This document shows, in pieces, positions 6,686 through 15,174 of a stretch of DNA of 64,000 nt. Position 1 is the stretch's first letter, and each line of letters opens with the position of its first letter. Both the position numbers and the translations under genes were made by a program. The notes under the pieces were generated by a model that was not told the origin of the DNA, ran no database searches, and was given only the letters and a program-made list of their open reading frames with translations. The stretch is from an uncultured Prevotellaceae bacterium (lineage in GTDB: Bacteria > Bacteroidota > Bacteroidia > Bacteroidales > Bacteroidaceae): positions 1 to 64,000 of the forward strand of contig ONCZ01000019.1 of the NCBI GenBank assembly GCA_900316445.1, read 5' to 3'.

Positions 6686-8950
6686 ATGTCTAACCAATTA
6701 AGATTCCAAGTCGTAGAGGAGGCCTTCAAGAAGAAGGCTGTGGAAGTGAAAGCCCCTTCCGAGCGACCCTCCGAATACTTCGGCAAGTACGTGTTCAACC
6801 GCGAGAAGATGTACAAGTACCTGCCCTCCGACGTGTATAACAACCTCATCGACGTCATCGACAACGGTGCCCGTCTCGACCGCTCCATCGCCGACGCCGT
6901 CGCCAAAGGGATGAAGCAGTGGGCCCAGGAGATGGGCGTCACCCACTACACCCACTGGTTCCAGCCCCTCACCGAGGGTACCGCCGAGAAGCACGACGCC
7001 TTCGTCGAACACGACGGCAAGGGCGGTATGATCGAGACCTTCAGCGGCAAGCTGCTCGTACAGCAGGAGCCTGACGCCTCGTCGTTCCCCAACGGCGGAA
7101 TAAGAAACACCTTCGAGGCCCGAGGCTACAGCGCCTGGGATCCCACGTCGCCCGTGTTCATCATCGACGACACCCTCTGCATCCCCACCATCTTCATTGC
7201 CTACACCGGTGAGGCGCTCGACTACAAAGCCCCGCTGCTCCGTTCGCTCCACGCTGTCACGAAGGCCGCCAAAGACGTCTGCGGCTTCTTCTACGACGAT
7301 GTACACAAGGTGCAGGTGAATCTCGGCTGGGAACAGGAATACTTCCTCGTCGACGAAGGTCTCTACTCCGCCCGTCCCGACCTGTTGATGACGGGTCGCA
7401 CGCTGATGGGTCACGAGAGTGCGAAGAACCAACAGATGGACGACCACTACTTCGGCACCATCCCCGACCGCGTGCAGGCCTTTATGAAAGACCTCGAGAT
7501 TCAGGCCCTCGAACTCGCCATTCCCTGTAAGACGCGCCACAACGAGGTCGCCCCGAACCAGTTCGAGCTCGCGCCCATCTTCGAGGAGTGCAACCTCGCC
7601 GTCGATCACAATATGTTGCTGATGTCTCTGATGAAGCGTGTCGCCCGCAATCACGGCTTCCGCGTATTGCTCCACGAGAAGCCCTTCGACGGCATCAACG
7701 GCTCGGGTAAGCACAACAACTGGAGCCTCACCGCCGAGCGCTCCGGCGACGAACACACCCTGCTCCACGCTCCCGGAAAGGCCGACGCCTCAAGTCCCGA
7801 GCGTACCGCCAACGAGACGCTGCGTTTCGTCACCTTCATCGTCGAGACGCTGATGGGCGTCTATCGTCACAACGGCCTGTTGAAAGCCTCGATTATGTCG
7901 GCCACCAACGCCCACCGTCTGGGCGGCAACGAGGCTCCTCCCGCCATCATCAGCTCGTTTCTCGGCAAGCAGCTCACCGAGCTCCTCGACCACATCGAGC
8001 AGTCCGACCGCGACGACCTCTTCGCCCTCAAGGGCAAGCAGGGAATGGAGATCGACATCCCGCAGATCCCCGACCTCATCATCGACAATACCGACCGTAA
8101 CCGCACGTCGCCCTTCGCCTTCACCGGCAACCGCTTCGAGTTCCGCGCTCCGGGCTCCTCAGCCAACTGCGCCTCGGCGATGATCGCCCTCAACTCCGCA
8201 ATGGCCGAAGCCCTCATCGACTTCAAGCAGCGCGTCGATCAGAGAATCTCAGAATACTCAGAGAAATCAGAATACGCAGAAGGCACTGGCCACACGGCGA
8301 AGTTCCACGCTATCGTCGATGTGCTCCGCGAAGACATCAAGATTTGCAAGCCCATCCGCTTCGACGGCAACGGCTACTCGGAGGAATGGGTGCGTGAGGC
8401 AGAGCGCCGCGGACTCGACGTCGAGAAGTCCTGTCCGAAGATCTTCGAGCACTACCTCGACGAAGCCTCCATCCGTATGTTCGAGATCACGAAGGTGATG
8501 AATCGCAAGGAGCTGATGGCCCGCAACGAGGTGAAATGGGAGACCTACGTGAAGACCGTTCAGATTGAGGCCCGCGTGATGGGTGACCTCTCGATGAACC
8601 ACGTGATTCCCGTCTCTACACACTACCAGTCGCAGCTCATCAAGAACGTACAGGGCATGAAGGATGTCTTCCCCGCCGACGAGGCCCAGCGTCTCTCGCG
8701 CCGCAACCTGAAGCTCATCCAGGAGATTGCCGAGCGCACCGAGCGCATCGAACAGCTCGTTGAGGAACTCACGGAAGCCCGTCGTGTGGCCAACCGCATC
8801 GCCGACATCCACGAACGCGCCATCGCCTATCACGACACCGTCTGTCCGAAGATGGATGCCATCCGCAACGAGATCGACCACCTCGAGATGATCGTCGAAG
8901 ACGGCCTCTGGTCCCTCCCAAAATACAGAGAACTTCTATTTATTAGATAA
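6686..8950 (+). CDS. glnN: Glutamine synthetase type III
   Basis: ATP-dependent ligation of ammonia to glutamate. At 754 residues it matches the large GSIII class of Bacteroidota (about 730) rather than GSI (about 470). Visible features are the N-terminal FGKYVFNREKMYKYLP, NLGWEQEYFLVDE (metal-binding Glu residues), KTRHNEVAPNQFELAP, LLHEKPFDGINGSGKHNNWS with the ATP/glutamate loop, and NRTSPFAFTGNRFEFRAPGSS. A short RISEYSEKSEYAEG segment is encoded by imperfect 9-bp repeats near 8243-8285 and looks like a local expansion. It follows aguAB by 27 bp and is probably transcribed with them. A perfect inverted repeat follows the stop. Confidence 0.95.
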   Translation: MSNQLRFQVVEEAFKKKAVEVKAPSERPSEYFGKYVFNREKMYKYLPSDVYNNLIDVIDNGARLDRSIADAVAKGMKQWAQEMGVTHYTHWFQPLTEGTAEKHDAFVEHDGKGGMIETFSGKLLVQQEPDASSFPNGGIRNTFEARGYSAWDPTSPVFIIDDTLCIPTIFIAYTGEALDYKAPLLRSLHAVTKAAKDVCGFFYDDVHKVQVNLGWEQEYFLVDEGLYSARPDLLMTGRTLMGHESAKNQQMDDHYFGTIPDRVQAFMKDLEIQALELAIPCKTRHNEVAPNQFELAPIFEECNLAVDHNMLLMSLMKRVARNHGFRVLLHEKPFDGINGSGKHNNWSLTAERSGDEHTLLHAPGKADASSPERTANETLRFVTFIVETLMGVYRHNGLLKASIMSATNAHRLGGNEAPPAIISSFLGKQLTELLDHIEQSDRDDLFALKGKQGMEIDIPQIPDLIIDNTDRNRTSPFAFTGNRFEFRAPGSSANCASAMIALNSAMAEALIDFKQRVDQRISEYSEKSEYAEGTGHTAKFHAIVDVLREDIKICKPIRFDGNGYSEEWVREAERRGLDVEKSCPKIFEHYLDEASIRMFEITKVMNRKELMARNEVKWETYVKTVQIEARVMGDLSMNHVIPVSTHYQSQLIKNVQGMKDVFPADEAQRLSRRNLKLIQEIAERTERIEQLVEELTEARRVANRIADIHERAIAYHDTVCPKMDAIRNEIDHLEMIVEDGLWSLPKYRELLFIR

Positions 8951-8970
8951 GACAAGTACATTTTTTTCAA

Positions 8971-9041
8971 CCACGAATTACACGAATTACACGAATTGGC
9001 TGGCGCAGTCAAATAATTAGTTAAATTCGTGTAATTCGTGG
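8971..9041. terminator. Long inverted repeat, likely bidirectional terminator
   Basis: An 18-bp perfect inverted repeat (arms 8971-8988 and 9024-9041, CCACGAATTACACGAATT and its complement) lies between the convergent glutamine synthetase and SDR genes. The left arm is followed by a third copy of its ACACGAATT unit inside the loop. T-rich DNA follows on both sides. Repeats of this type appear to be dispersed in related genomes, so it may also be a mobile palindromic element. Confidence 0.7.
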
Positions 9042-9058
9042 TCGTTTTATTCAAAAAA

Positions 9059-9787
9059 TTATAGTTTGAATCTGCGCCAAAGGCAGCGGGGTATGCGGCG
9101 CCAGAAGGCGGTAAGGAGGCGGTAGCGCCAGTCGATCACGCGGATGTGATTGTGGGCATTGATGGCACTGACGATCTCACGGGCGACGTTCTCCGGACGA
9201 AGCATCATCGGATAGTGGAAGTCCCCCTTCAGCAACGCCGTATCAACGAATCCCGGTCTTATATCCGTAAACCTGATCCTCAGTCCCCGCTGATACGCCT
9301 GTTGTTCGAGCGCCTGCAGATACACGTTCTGCATCGCCTTCGTGGCCGAATAGGCCGGCGCCGGTCCGAGTCCCTTCGTACCCGCAATCGACGTGATTGC
9401 AGCGATATGCCCCCACTCCTTCGACCCGTCCTGTTCCTGACGCTCAGCAAAATACCGATAGGCCTCACCAATCATCCTGGTGAACCCTAACCCGTTCGTC
9501 TGCATCGTGGAGAGTTCGATATCCTCGCGCAACTGACGGTTCTGATGACCGATGCCCGAGGCATAGAAAAACAGATCCATTCCGCCTACGTCCGCAATGA
9601 GCTGTCGCAACCTCCGCGTGGCCTCCTCCGCCGTTACGTCGATACACGCTGTCGCCGCAGCACCAAGGTCTTGCAGCATCGCCTCCCTGCGGGCAGCCAC
9701 ACCCACCGTCCAGCCTTCGCTGATCAGCAGCCTGGCCACCTCGCGACCGATGCCCGACGACGCTCCTATGACAATCGCCCGTTTCAT
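9059..9787 (-). CDS. SDR family oxidoreductase
   Basis: A short-chain dehydrogenase/reductase of 242 residues. The NAD(P)-binding Gly motif GASSGIGREVA is at the N-terminus, the NNAG-equivalent reads YASGIGH, and the catalytic Ser and YSATK (YxxxK) lie at about residues 138-155. The ATG at 9787 is preferred over an upstream TTG because GAGGAG precedes it. It is the last gene of the minus-strand operon, 11 bp after the DUF4910 gene. The substrate is unknown; context suggests a sugar or lipid precursor of surface glycan. Confidence 0.85.
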   Translation of the reverse strand: MKRAIVIGASSGIGREVARLLISEGWTVGVAARREAMLQDLGAAATACIDVTAEEATRRLRQLIADVGGMDLFFYASGIGHQNRQLREDIELSTMQTNGLGFTRMIGEAYRYFAERQEQDGSKEWGHIAAITSIAGTKGLGPAPAYSATKAMQNVYLQALEQQAYQRGLRIRFTDIRPGFVDTALLKGDFHYPMMLRPENVAREIVSAINAHNHIRVIDWRYRLLTAFWRRIPRCLWRRFKL

Positions 9788-9798
9788 CTCCTCAATGC

Positions 9799-11082
9799 TC
9801 AATCAAACGTAATCAGTTGATGCTCCAACAATTTCTGCACGATAGGAATGAGCCGATCGACAGGCACACCGATGATGTCACTGATCGCAATCAGATCGTT
9901 GCGGCCGTCGGCATAGGCGGTGAAGTGCTGCATGGCGCGCGCTGCATCGTAAGTGCCCTTCTGGCTGATGGTGGGATAGAGTCCGCGCTTGCCCAGCTGC
10001 GGCTCACACGGACAGGTCATCACGTAGTGCCGGTTATGCTCCAGCGCATCAATCACCTTCACCATCGCGTCGTACGAGCCCTGCAGGCCCTCAGCGCTGA
10101 TGAAGTCCATATTGTCGGCCGAAGTATGATACTCCGGAAACTCATGATACTTGCTGCGGCAGAACGCACACACGGGCAGTCCGACTCCAGCAGAACCATA
10201 CTGTCGCTCGTCGGAGGCACGCTTCATAAACGAATACCGGATATAGTCGGGATAATGATAATGGAGCACATTCCGAAGCACGCGGTCTGCCAACGTATCC
10301 TCATACTTTGTCGACACCATCGAATACGTCCGGTCGTCGCCCACACAACTCAGCACGAAGCCGGCCTTCACATTTGCCTGCATCTCTTTCAGGTTGCGGC
10401 TCAGGTAGGTGATCGAGCCGATGGTCTCAGGCACAATGATGAAGCGATAAGTATAACGGCGCTTAGGAAGACTCTGTACATACTTGATAAGTGCCGCCAT
10501 CAGACAAGGGCCTGAGAGTTCATTGTTCGCCATCGAGGGATGACAGAGATACGTCGAGAAGAACACTTCGTCCTTCGTCTCGCCCGGCAGAATCAACTCT
10601 CCATACGTCAGGCTCCCGTCCTCGAGCGTACTGTCGATGCACACCTCATACTGCTCGTCGGTCAGCCGTTCCTTCTGCCTCTCACTCATACAGAATCCCC
10701 AGCGCTCCTTATAATAAGAGGTCACGTAGGGAATCCAGTCAGGCTGGTCGGGCTGCGTATATACATGCTCCAACAGCTCCTCGCGGCTCACCTTCTGGTG
10801 GACGGGCACCGAATAGCCCAGCACGTGCAGGTTGCAGTCCTTGAAGTCAATGACCGTCTCGCCCCGCATATCCTTGATCCATCCGCCCCGGATATTCCAC
10901 TCTCTCGGCACCGTCCAGTCGAACACCTCTGTTCCCGTCGGCACCTCGTGTACCGTCATCTCCGGCACCTCCTCACGGATCATCTCCAGCGACCGTCTGA
11001 ACCCGTCGCCCGTAATACTCCGGCAGATCGGGAACAACCTCCCCGCCAGCGCGTACATGTATTCTCCCTCAGAAGTAATCAT
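9799..11082 (-). CDS. DUF4910 aminopeptidase-like protein (COG4310 type)
   Basis: A 427-residue protein of the DUF4910/DUF2172 family, a zinc aminopeptidase-like (M28-related) fold with an inserted domain and a C-terminal winged helix. Visible are the N-terminal GRLFPICRSITGDGFR, the VFDWTVPREWNI insert region, the metal-site pattern STYLCHPSMANNELSGP near residue 190, VPETIGS, and YHTSADNMDF near 325. The last 60 residues read as a winged helix (ISDIIGVPVDRLIPIVQKLLEHQLI). The family occurs in surface-glycan and nonulosonate clusters; its reaction is not established. Four CTATAAA-type heptamers abut the start codon. Confidence 0.82.
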   Translation of the reverse strand: MITSEGEYMYALAGRLFPICRSITGDGFRRSLEMIREEVPEMTVHEVPTGTEVFDWTVPREWNIRGGWIKDMRGETVIDFKDCNLHVLGYSVPVHQKVSREELLEHVYTQPDQPDWIPYVTSYYKERWGFCMSERQKERLTDEQYEVCIDSTLEDGSLTYGELILPGETKDEVFFSTYLCHPSMANNELSGPCLMAALIKYVQSLPKRRYTYRFIIVPETIGSITYLSRNLKEMQANVKAGFVLSCVGDDRTYSMVSTKYEDTLADRVLRNVLHYHYPDYIRYSFMKRASDERQYGSAGVGLPVCAFCRSKYHEFPEYHTSADNMDFISAEGLQGSYDAMVKVIDALEHNRHYVMTCPCEPQLGKRGLYPTISQKGTYDAARAMQHFTAYADGRNDLIAISDIIGVPVDRLIPIVQKLLEHQLITFD

Positions 11083-11110
11083 CTATAAACTATAAACTTT
11101 AAACTATAAA
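11083..11110. repeat. heptamer tandem repeat (CTATAAA)
   Basis: CTATAAA, CTATAAA, CTTTAAA, CTATAAA, directly adjoining the start codon at 11082. Confidence 0.85.
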
Positions 11111-11113
11111 CAA

Positions 11114-11737
11114 CTACCTTACTGTGACTGCGGCGTAACATTGGCGGAGCGCCAGATGGCGATGCACGCTGAAGCCGTTCTTATTCACCCCGTCCACATC
11201 GTGGTACTTGCCCACGTAGATGCGGTCGCCGTTATGATCGGTATCGCTGCACCAAACGAAATCGTGATACCACAGTTTCTCGTCGTAGCAGAACCAATAG
11301 GCAAAGAACGTATAGGCACAGAGTATCGCCGCAGGGAAGGCATAGTCCTCAGCCATTAGTTGCTCAGGCATCACAGCCCGCGACGCCTCAACCACCTCCT
11401 TGCGCAGAAGATACCAGCGCGATTCCAACTGGCGGTCGATGAAGTCTTCGTGCATATACCAGTCCTGATTGTAGAAACAGGGCTCGCTCACGTCGGGATC
11501 GACCCCGAAGGCCTCACGGAGCGTCCTGATCGTCACAGGCTTCCCGCCCACTGAGGGCAGGCCCATCACGAGCAGATAGTCCTTCGCATACTGCTCCAGT
11601 TCCTCCAGCGAATAATTCAACTCCGGGATCGCTATCTCTCCCACCCCGATACGCTCCAGCAGCGGCTTCACCTCATCGGGGCCGATCAGGTTCTTCCCGA
11701 AGAGCTGTTTCAGTCTGTCAATTGTGCTTCTTTCCAT
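11114..11737 (-). CDS. Hypothetical protein in nonulosonate cluster
   Basis: I do not recognise this 207-residue protein. The N-terminal 60 residues are helical with an LTxLE-like rhythm; the C-terminal half is rich in aromatic and acidic residues (YTFFAYWFCYDEKLWYHDFVWCSDTDHNGDRIYVGKY) and ends HRHLALRQCYAAVTVR, which could form a compact binding domain. No signal peptide or membrane segment. Its start overlaps the end of the YdcF-like gene by 28 bp, so the two are translated from one message. Context suggests a role in making or handling the nonulosonate-type product. Confidence 0.7.
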   Translation of the reverse strand: MERSTIDRLKQLFGKNLIGPDEVKPLLERIGVGEIAIPELNYSLEELEQYAKDYLLVMGLPSVGGKPVTIRTLREAFGVDPDVSEPCFYNQDWYMHEDFIDRQLESRWYLLRKEVVEASRAVMPEQLMAEDYAFPAAILCAYTFFAYWFCYDEKLWYHDFVWCSDTDHNGDRIYVGKYHDVDGVNKNGFSVHRHLALRQCYAAVTVR

Positions 11738-12303
11738 TTCTGATAGTCTATCACTTCCTGTGCATTGGCCAAATGGCCCATCTCGGTATATTTCTCAATC
11801 CTGAGGATCTCCGCCTCGAGCCGTTCGAAGCGGGTGCCCCACCCTTTGTCCACAAACCAGTCGAGGTTTCTCGCCGGCGCATTATACAGCGTGATGCCGC
11901 TCTTCGAGTCGAGCACCTCGCGAAGGAACGTCAGATACGCCCGATACTGGTGCTCGTGCGACGCCACCAGAATCAGTTTCTTCCATCCCCGCTCCTGCGC
12001 CATCCTGACCACCTCAACGGCCTGCTCACGGGTATTGAGCGACTTGTCCTCGTGGATGATGTCCTCCTCGGGCACACCCGCCTCCAACATTCTCGGCAGC
12101 ACCTCCGCAAAGGGGTAACTGCCATAGTCGTAGTCGGTGATATTCCCGCTGAACACGATCTTCGGCGCCTGGCCCTGCTTATACAGGCTCACGGCCTTGC
12201 GGAACCTGTCGAAGCCGTCACCCTCCAACAGGATGATAGCATCAGACACCGACAAACAGTCATTATCGACAATCGCCAGAATCTTCTCTCTTTCTGTAAT
12301 CAC
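11710..12303 (-). CDS. YdcF family (DUF218) protein
   Basis: A 197-residue protein of the DUF218/YdcF type, a Rossmann-like fold. Recognisable are DAIILLEGDGFDRFRKAVSLYKQG, PKIVFSGNITD, EEDIIHEDKSLNTREQAVEVV (the family's E..S.nT.en pattern) and KKLILVASHEHQYRA. Unlike the envelope-located ElyC/SanA forms it has no membrane anchor, so it is predicted cytoplasmic. The start is GTG at 12303, directly adjoining an octamer repeat. Its position between the NeuB-like gene and an unknown gene suggests a part in processing the sugar. Confidence 0.82.
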   Translation of the reverse strand: MITEREKILAIVDNDCLSVSDAIILLEGDGFDRFRKAVSLYKQGQAPKIVFSGNITDYDYGSYPFAEVLPRMLEAGVPEEDIIHEDKSLNTREQAVEVVRMAQERGWKKLILVASHEHQYRAYLTFLREVLDSKSGITLYNAPARNLDWFVDKGWGTRFERLEAEILRIEKYTEMGHLANAQEVIDYQKWKEAQLTD

Positions 12304-12342
12304 TTTTTTACCTTTTCACCTTTTTACCTTTTTACTTTTTAC
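12304..12342. repeat. octamer tandem repeat (CTTTTTAC)
   Basis: TTTTTTAC, CTTTTCAC-like and three CTTTTTAC-like units adjoin the GTG start at 12303 and run into the NeuB stop codon. Confidence 0.75.
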
Positions 12343-13400
12343 AGGTCCTCCCAGAAGATTGGATCGCGGGCGGGAATGTCCTTATTGACAGTCTTGCCGA
12401 TGATGGTATCCTTGAACTTCGGGGGAATGCCCAGGGCGGGACGCAGCACGTCGATGTCCTCGGCGGTAATCACCTGACCTTTCTTCAACGGACGCTTGGC
12501 ATAGAGGCAACGACGCTGCACAAACACCGTCTCGCCCTCTTCGGCGACCACCTCCTTGCGGGTGGAGCCCATCGCACGCTCCACCTCCCGGATCGAGTCG
12601 ACCATGAACTTAAACTCCTGCGGCTCCATCGAATGGGGATGGTCAGGACCCTTGTCGGTCTTGTCGAGCGTGAAGTGCTTCTCGATTACACGACCGCCCA
12701 ACACCACCGATGCCAGCGCCACCACATGACCGGGCGAATGGTCGGAATAACCCGTCAGACAGTCGAACGCACTCTGATAGGTCTTCAGCACGTTCACGTT
12801 CGCGCTGTCAATCTTCGAGGGATAGTTCGTGATACACTGCATGAGCACGAGATCCTTGTTGCCCGTCTTCTCGATGGTGCGCACGGCCTCGTCGATCTCC
12901 GACATCGTCGCGTCGCCGGTAGCCAGCATCACGGGAATACCCTTGCGGGCGGTGTAGTCGAGCATCTCAAGCCACGTAATCTCACCCGAACCGATCTTGA
13001 TGAAGGGCAGCTTCATGTCGGCGCAGAGGTCGATGGCCTCCTTGAAATAAGGCGAGGTGGAGAAGTCGATGCCCACCTTCGCACAGTAGTCGGCGACCTC
13101 CTGATGCCACTCGATGGGGAACTCCACATCGCGGAACACCTCCGTCACCGTACGACCCCACGAACCATGTACACCGTGAAGGGTCATCTTCGAGAAACCA
13201 CCCTCCGAGACGATGCTCTCGGCCTTGAAAGTCTGGAACTTGGCGCAGTCTGCACCTGCCTCCTTCGCGGCGTCGATCAGACGCTTGGCCTTGTCGAGAC
13301 TGCCGTCGAAGTTACCGCCGATCTCGGCGATGAAATAAGTGGGATAGTCCGGACCGATCATCCGGTTCCCGATCTTGATGTTCTTGTTAAAATTCAGCAT
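12339..13400 (-). CDS. NeuB-like N-acylneuraminate (nonulosonate) synthase
   Basis: Condenses phosphoenolpyruvate with a hexosamine to give a nine-carbon nonulosonic acid. The 353 residues comprise a TIM barrel and a C-terminal antifreeze-like SAF domain. Visible are YFIAEIGGNFDGSLDKAKRLIDAAKEAGAD, KFQTFKAESIVSE, PFIKIGSGEITW, MLATGDATMSEID, CITNYPS and GYSDHSPGHVVALASVVLGGRVIEKHFTLD; the SAF domain is near residues 295-350 (CLYAKRPLKKGQVITAEDI). Similarity is to the NeuB/SpsE/LegI group; which sugar is made cannot be read. The neighbouring cytidylyltransferase would activate the product. Confidence 0.92.
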   Translation of the reverse strand: MLNFNKNIKIGNRMIGPDYPTYFIAEIGGNFDGSLDKAKRLIDAAKEAGADCAKFQTFKAESIVSEGGFSKMTLHGVHGSWGRTVTEVFRDVEFPIEWHQEVADYCAKVGIDFSTSPYFKEAIDLCADMKLPFIKIGSGEITWLEMLDYTARKGIPVMLATGDATMSEIDEAVRTIEKTGNKDLVLMQCITNYPSKIDSANVNVLKTYQSAFDCLTGYSDHSPGHVVALASVVLGGRVIEKHFTLDKTDKGPDHPHSMEPQEFKFMVDSIREVERAMGSTRKEVVAEEGETVFVQRRCLYAKRPLKKGQVITAEDIDVLRPALGIPPKFKDTIIGKTVNKDIPARDPIFWEDL

Positions 13401-13410
13401 ACTCTATTTT

Positions 13411-13514
13411 GTTTGTTTACTGTTTACAGTTTACGGTTTACAGTTGATTACTTCTATAGTCAGAACGGCCTCCAGTCATATCATCTGTAAACTGTAAACC
13501 GTCAACTGTAAACA
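13411..13514. repeat. heptamer arrays in inverted orientation (GTTTACN / GTAAACN)
   Basis: GTTTACT, GTTTACA, GTTTACG, GTTTACA (13415-13442) and, 45 bp on, GTAAACT, GTAAACC, GTCAACT, GTAAACA (13487-13514). The arms are nearly complementary over about 30 bp and could form a long hairpin between the cytidylyltransferase and NeuB genes. Confidence 0.8.
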
Positions 13515-13519
13515 AATGA

Positions 13520-14248
13520 CTACCTTCTTGCGATGAGATCGCCTTCTTTCTGTTCGACATCATCGTTGAGATGACTCACCTCTGGATGCTCGGCGAGCCA
13601 CGCATAGATGCGTTCGTTGGCGATGGGTTTCCCGTCGTAGAGCGCCTCATAGATACGCTGGGCGAGCGCATAGTCGTGATCGGTGTCCACCGTCAGACGA
13701 TAACTGCCGTCCAGCATCAGATGATACGGCACCCGTTTCACCCGGAACCGCTCGGGATGAGTGTACAGATACGGCGTTACGTGCTCCCTTTCACGGTCAC
13801 TCTCTGCCAGCCTGTACGCCTCCTCGAGACCTTCGGCATAGAACACCTCCACACCCGTTCCCAACGGCGCACCCTCCGACGACACATAGTCGCAGTCCTT
13901 CAGACCCTCTATCTGACGGTCGGCCTGCTCCCAGTCCACGAAGGGATTGTCACTCGTGGCGCGCACCACAATCTCCGGCCGGTACTCGCGGATGCAGCCG
14001 ATAAAGCGCTCCTGCACGTTATCCTCACTCCCTCGGAACGACGGAATCCCCCGCTCCTCCAGAAACTGCTCCAACTCATCATTGCGCTCACCCGTCGGGA
14101 TGGCGAACACTACCTTATCTATATGTCGACTCAGACTCAGACGCTCGAACACATGCTCGGCGATCGTCTTTCCCGCCAGCGGCATGATCACCTTATCCGG
14201 CAGCCTCGACGACGTCAGCCTCGCCTGTACAATACACAAAACCTTCAT
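13520..14248 (-). CDS. Cytidylyltransferase (SpsF/NeuA-like)
   Basis: A 242-residue nucleotidyltransferase of the CMP-sugar/SpsF type. It begins MKVLCIVQARLTSSRLPDKVIMPLAGKTIAEHVFERL, the activation motif that binds the CTP phosphates, followed by FRGSEDNVQERF and VVRATSDNPFVDWEQAD with the metal-binding Asp. Expected to activate the nonulosonic acid made by the neighbouring synthase to its CMP form. The ATG at 14248 is chosen over a TTG one codon upstream. The 5' junction holds the longest heptamer array of the window. Confidence 0.85.
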   Translation of the reverse strand: MKVLCIVQARLTSSRLPDKVIMPLAGKTIAEHVFERLSLSRHIDKVVFAIPTGERNDELEQFLEERGIPSFRGSEDNVQERFIGCIREYRPEIVVRATSDNPFVDWEQADRQIEGLKDCDYVSSEGAPLGTGVEVFYAEGLEEAYRLAESDREREHVTPYLYTHPERFRVKRVPYHLMLDGSYRLTVDTDHDYALAQRIYEALYDGKPIANERIYAWLAEHPEVSHLNDDVEQKEGDLIARR

Positions 14249-14348
14249 CAATCTTCAATCTTTCTTCAATCCTCACTGCTCAATGCTCAATGTTCAATGT
14301 TCAATGGTCAATGTTCAATGGTCAATGGTCAATGGTCAATGGTCAATC
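14249..14348. repeat. longest heptamer tandem array (AATGGTC/AATGTTC)
   Basis: About fourteen 7-bp units of the type AATCTTC, AATGCTC, AATGTTC, AATGGTC (one interrupted) fill the whole gap between the SDR stop at 14350 and the ATG at 14248; the last AATGGTC units are identical. Confidence 0.88.
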
Positions 14349-14349
14349 C

Positions 14350-15174
14350 TCACCAAATCGTCCATCCTCCATCGACTTGAATGTTCTGCCCCACCACATA
14401 GCGCGAGGCGTCGGAAGCCAGGAAGAGCACAGCACCCTTCAAGTCCTCAGGATCACCCAGGCGGTGCGACGGGTTCTTGTCTCTCAGGCGGTCGGCAAAC
14501 ACCTTGTTCTCCTGCACTTTCGGCGAGGGGAACGGCCCCGGCGAGATACTGTTCACGCGGATGCCGCGCTCGATGAGATACGTACCGAAGTAGCGCGTCG
14601 TCTGGATCACGCTCGCCTTCGCCGCACTGTAGTTCACCGGTATCAGCGATGCCTCGCAGGGCGGCTCATACACGGCCAGATACGGCGACACGATGCCATA
14701 CATCGATGCAATATTCACAATCGAACCGCCCTTCTTCATAAACGGCAGCACCTCGCGGATGCACTTATACACACTGCCTGCGATACCGTCGATGCAGCGC
14801 GCCCAGTCATCGTCCGTCAAATCCTCCGACCGCTTGCCGATGCCCGCATACTGTGCCGCATTGTTGATCAGCACGTCGATGCTTCCCGCCTCCGTCGCCA
14901 CCTCGGTGAACGCCTCACGGATGCTCGCGGAGTCCATGATGTTGATCTTCACGAACCGGAGGTAGTCATGGGGACAGGCTTCCTGGCCGCCAGGAGCCTG
15001 TCCCCGTGACTGCCTCCCGAACACCTCTTCGAACTTCTCGTGGCTGGTGCCCGCCACATACACCTGCGCTCCGGCATCTGCCAGCGCCTCGGTCATCGCC
15101 CTGCCCAGATGACCGCAGCCACCCGTAATCAGAGCCGTCTTGCCTTTCAGCGAAAACAAATCTAATGTATTCAT
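14350..15174 (-). CDS. SDR family oxidoreductase (PtmA-like)
   Basis: A 274-residue SDR with GGCGHLGRAMTEALADAGA (cofactor loop), NNAAQYAG, SIVNIASMYG, YSAAKASVIQTTRYFG (YxxxK active site) and the late GAVLFLASDASRYVVGQNIQVDGG signature of classical SDRs. In Campylobacter the SDR PtmA sits with NeuB- and NeuA-type genes for legionaminic acid; the same grouping here suggests a related step. It contains a local EACPHD/GQAPGGQ segment encoded by an inverted repeat near 14960-15010. It overlaps the upstream phosphatase gene by 4 bp. Confidence 0.86.
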   Translation of the reverse strand: MNTLDLFSLKGKTALITGGCGHLGRAMTEALADAGAQVYVAGTSHEKFEEVFGRQSRGQAPGGQEACPHDYLRFVKINIMDSASIREAFTEVATEAGSIDVLINNAAQYAGIGKRSEDLTDDDWARCIDGIAGSVYKCIREVLPFMKKGGSIVNIASMYGIVSPYLAVYEPPCEASLIPVNYSAAKASVIQTTRYFGTYLIERGIRVNSISPGPFPSPKVQENKVFADRLRDKNPSHRLGDPEDLKGAVLFLASDASRYVVGQNIQVDGGWTIW

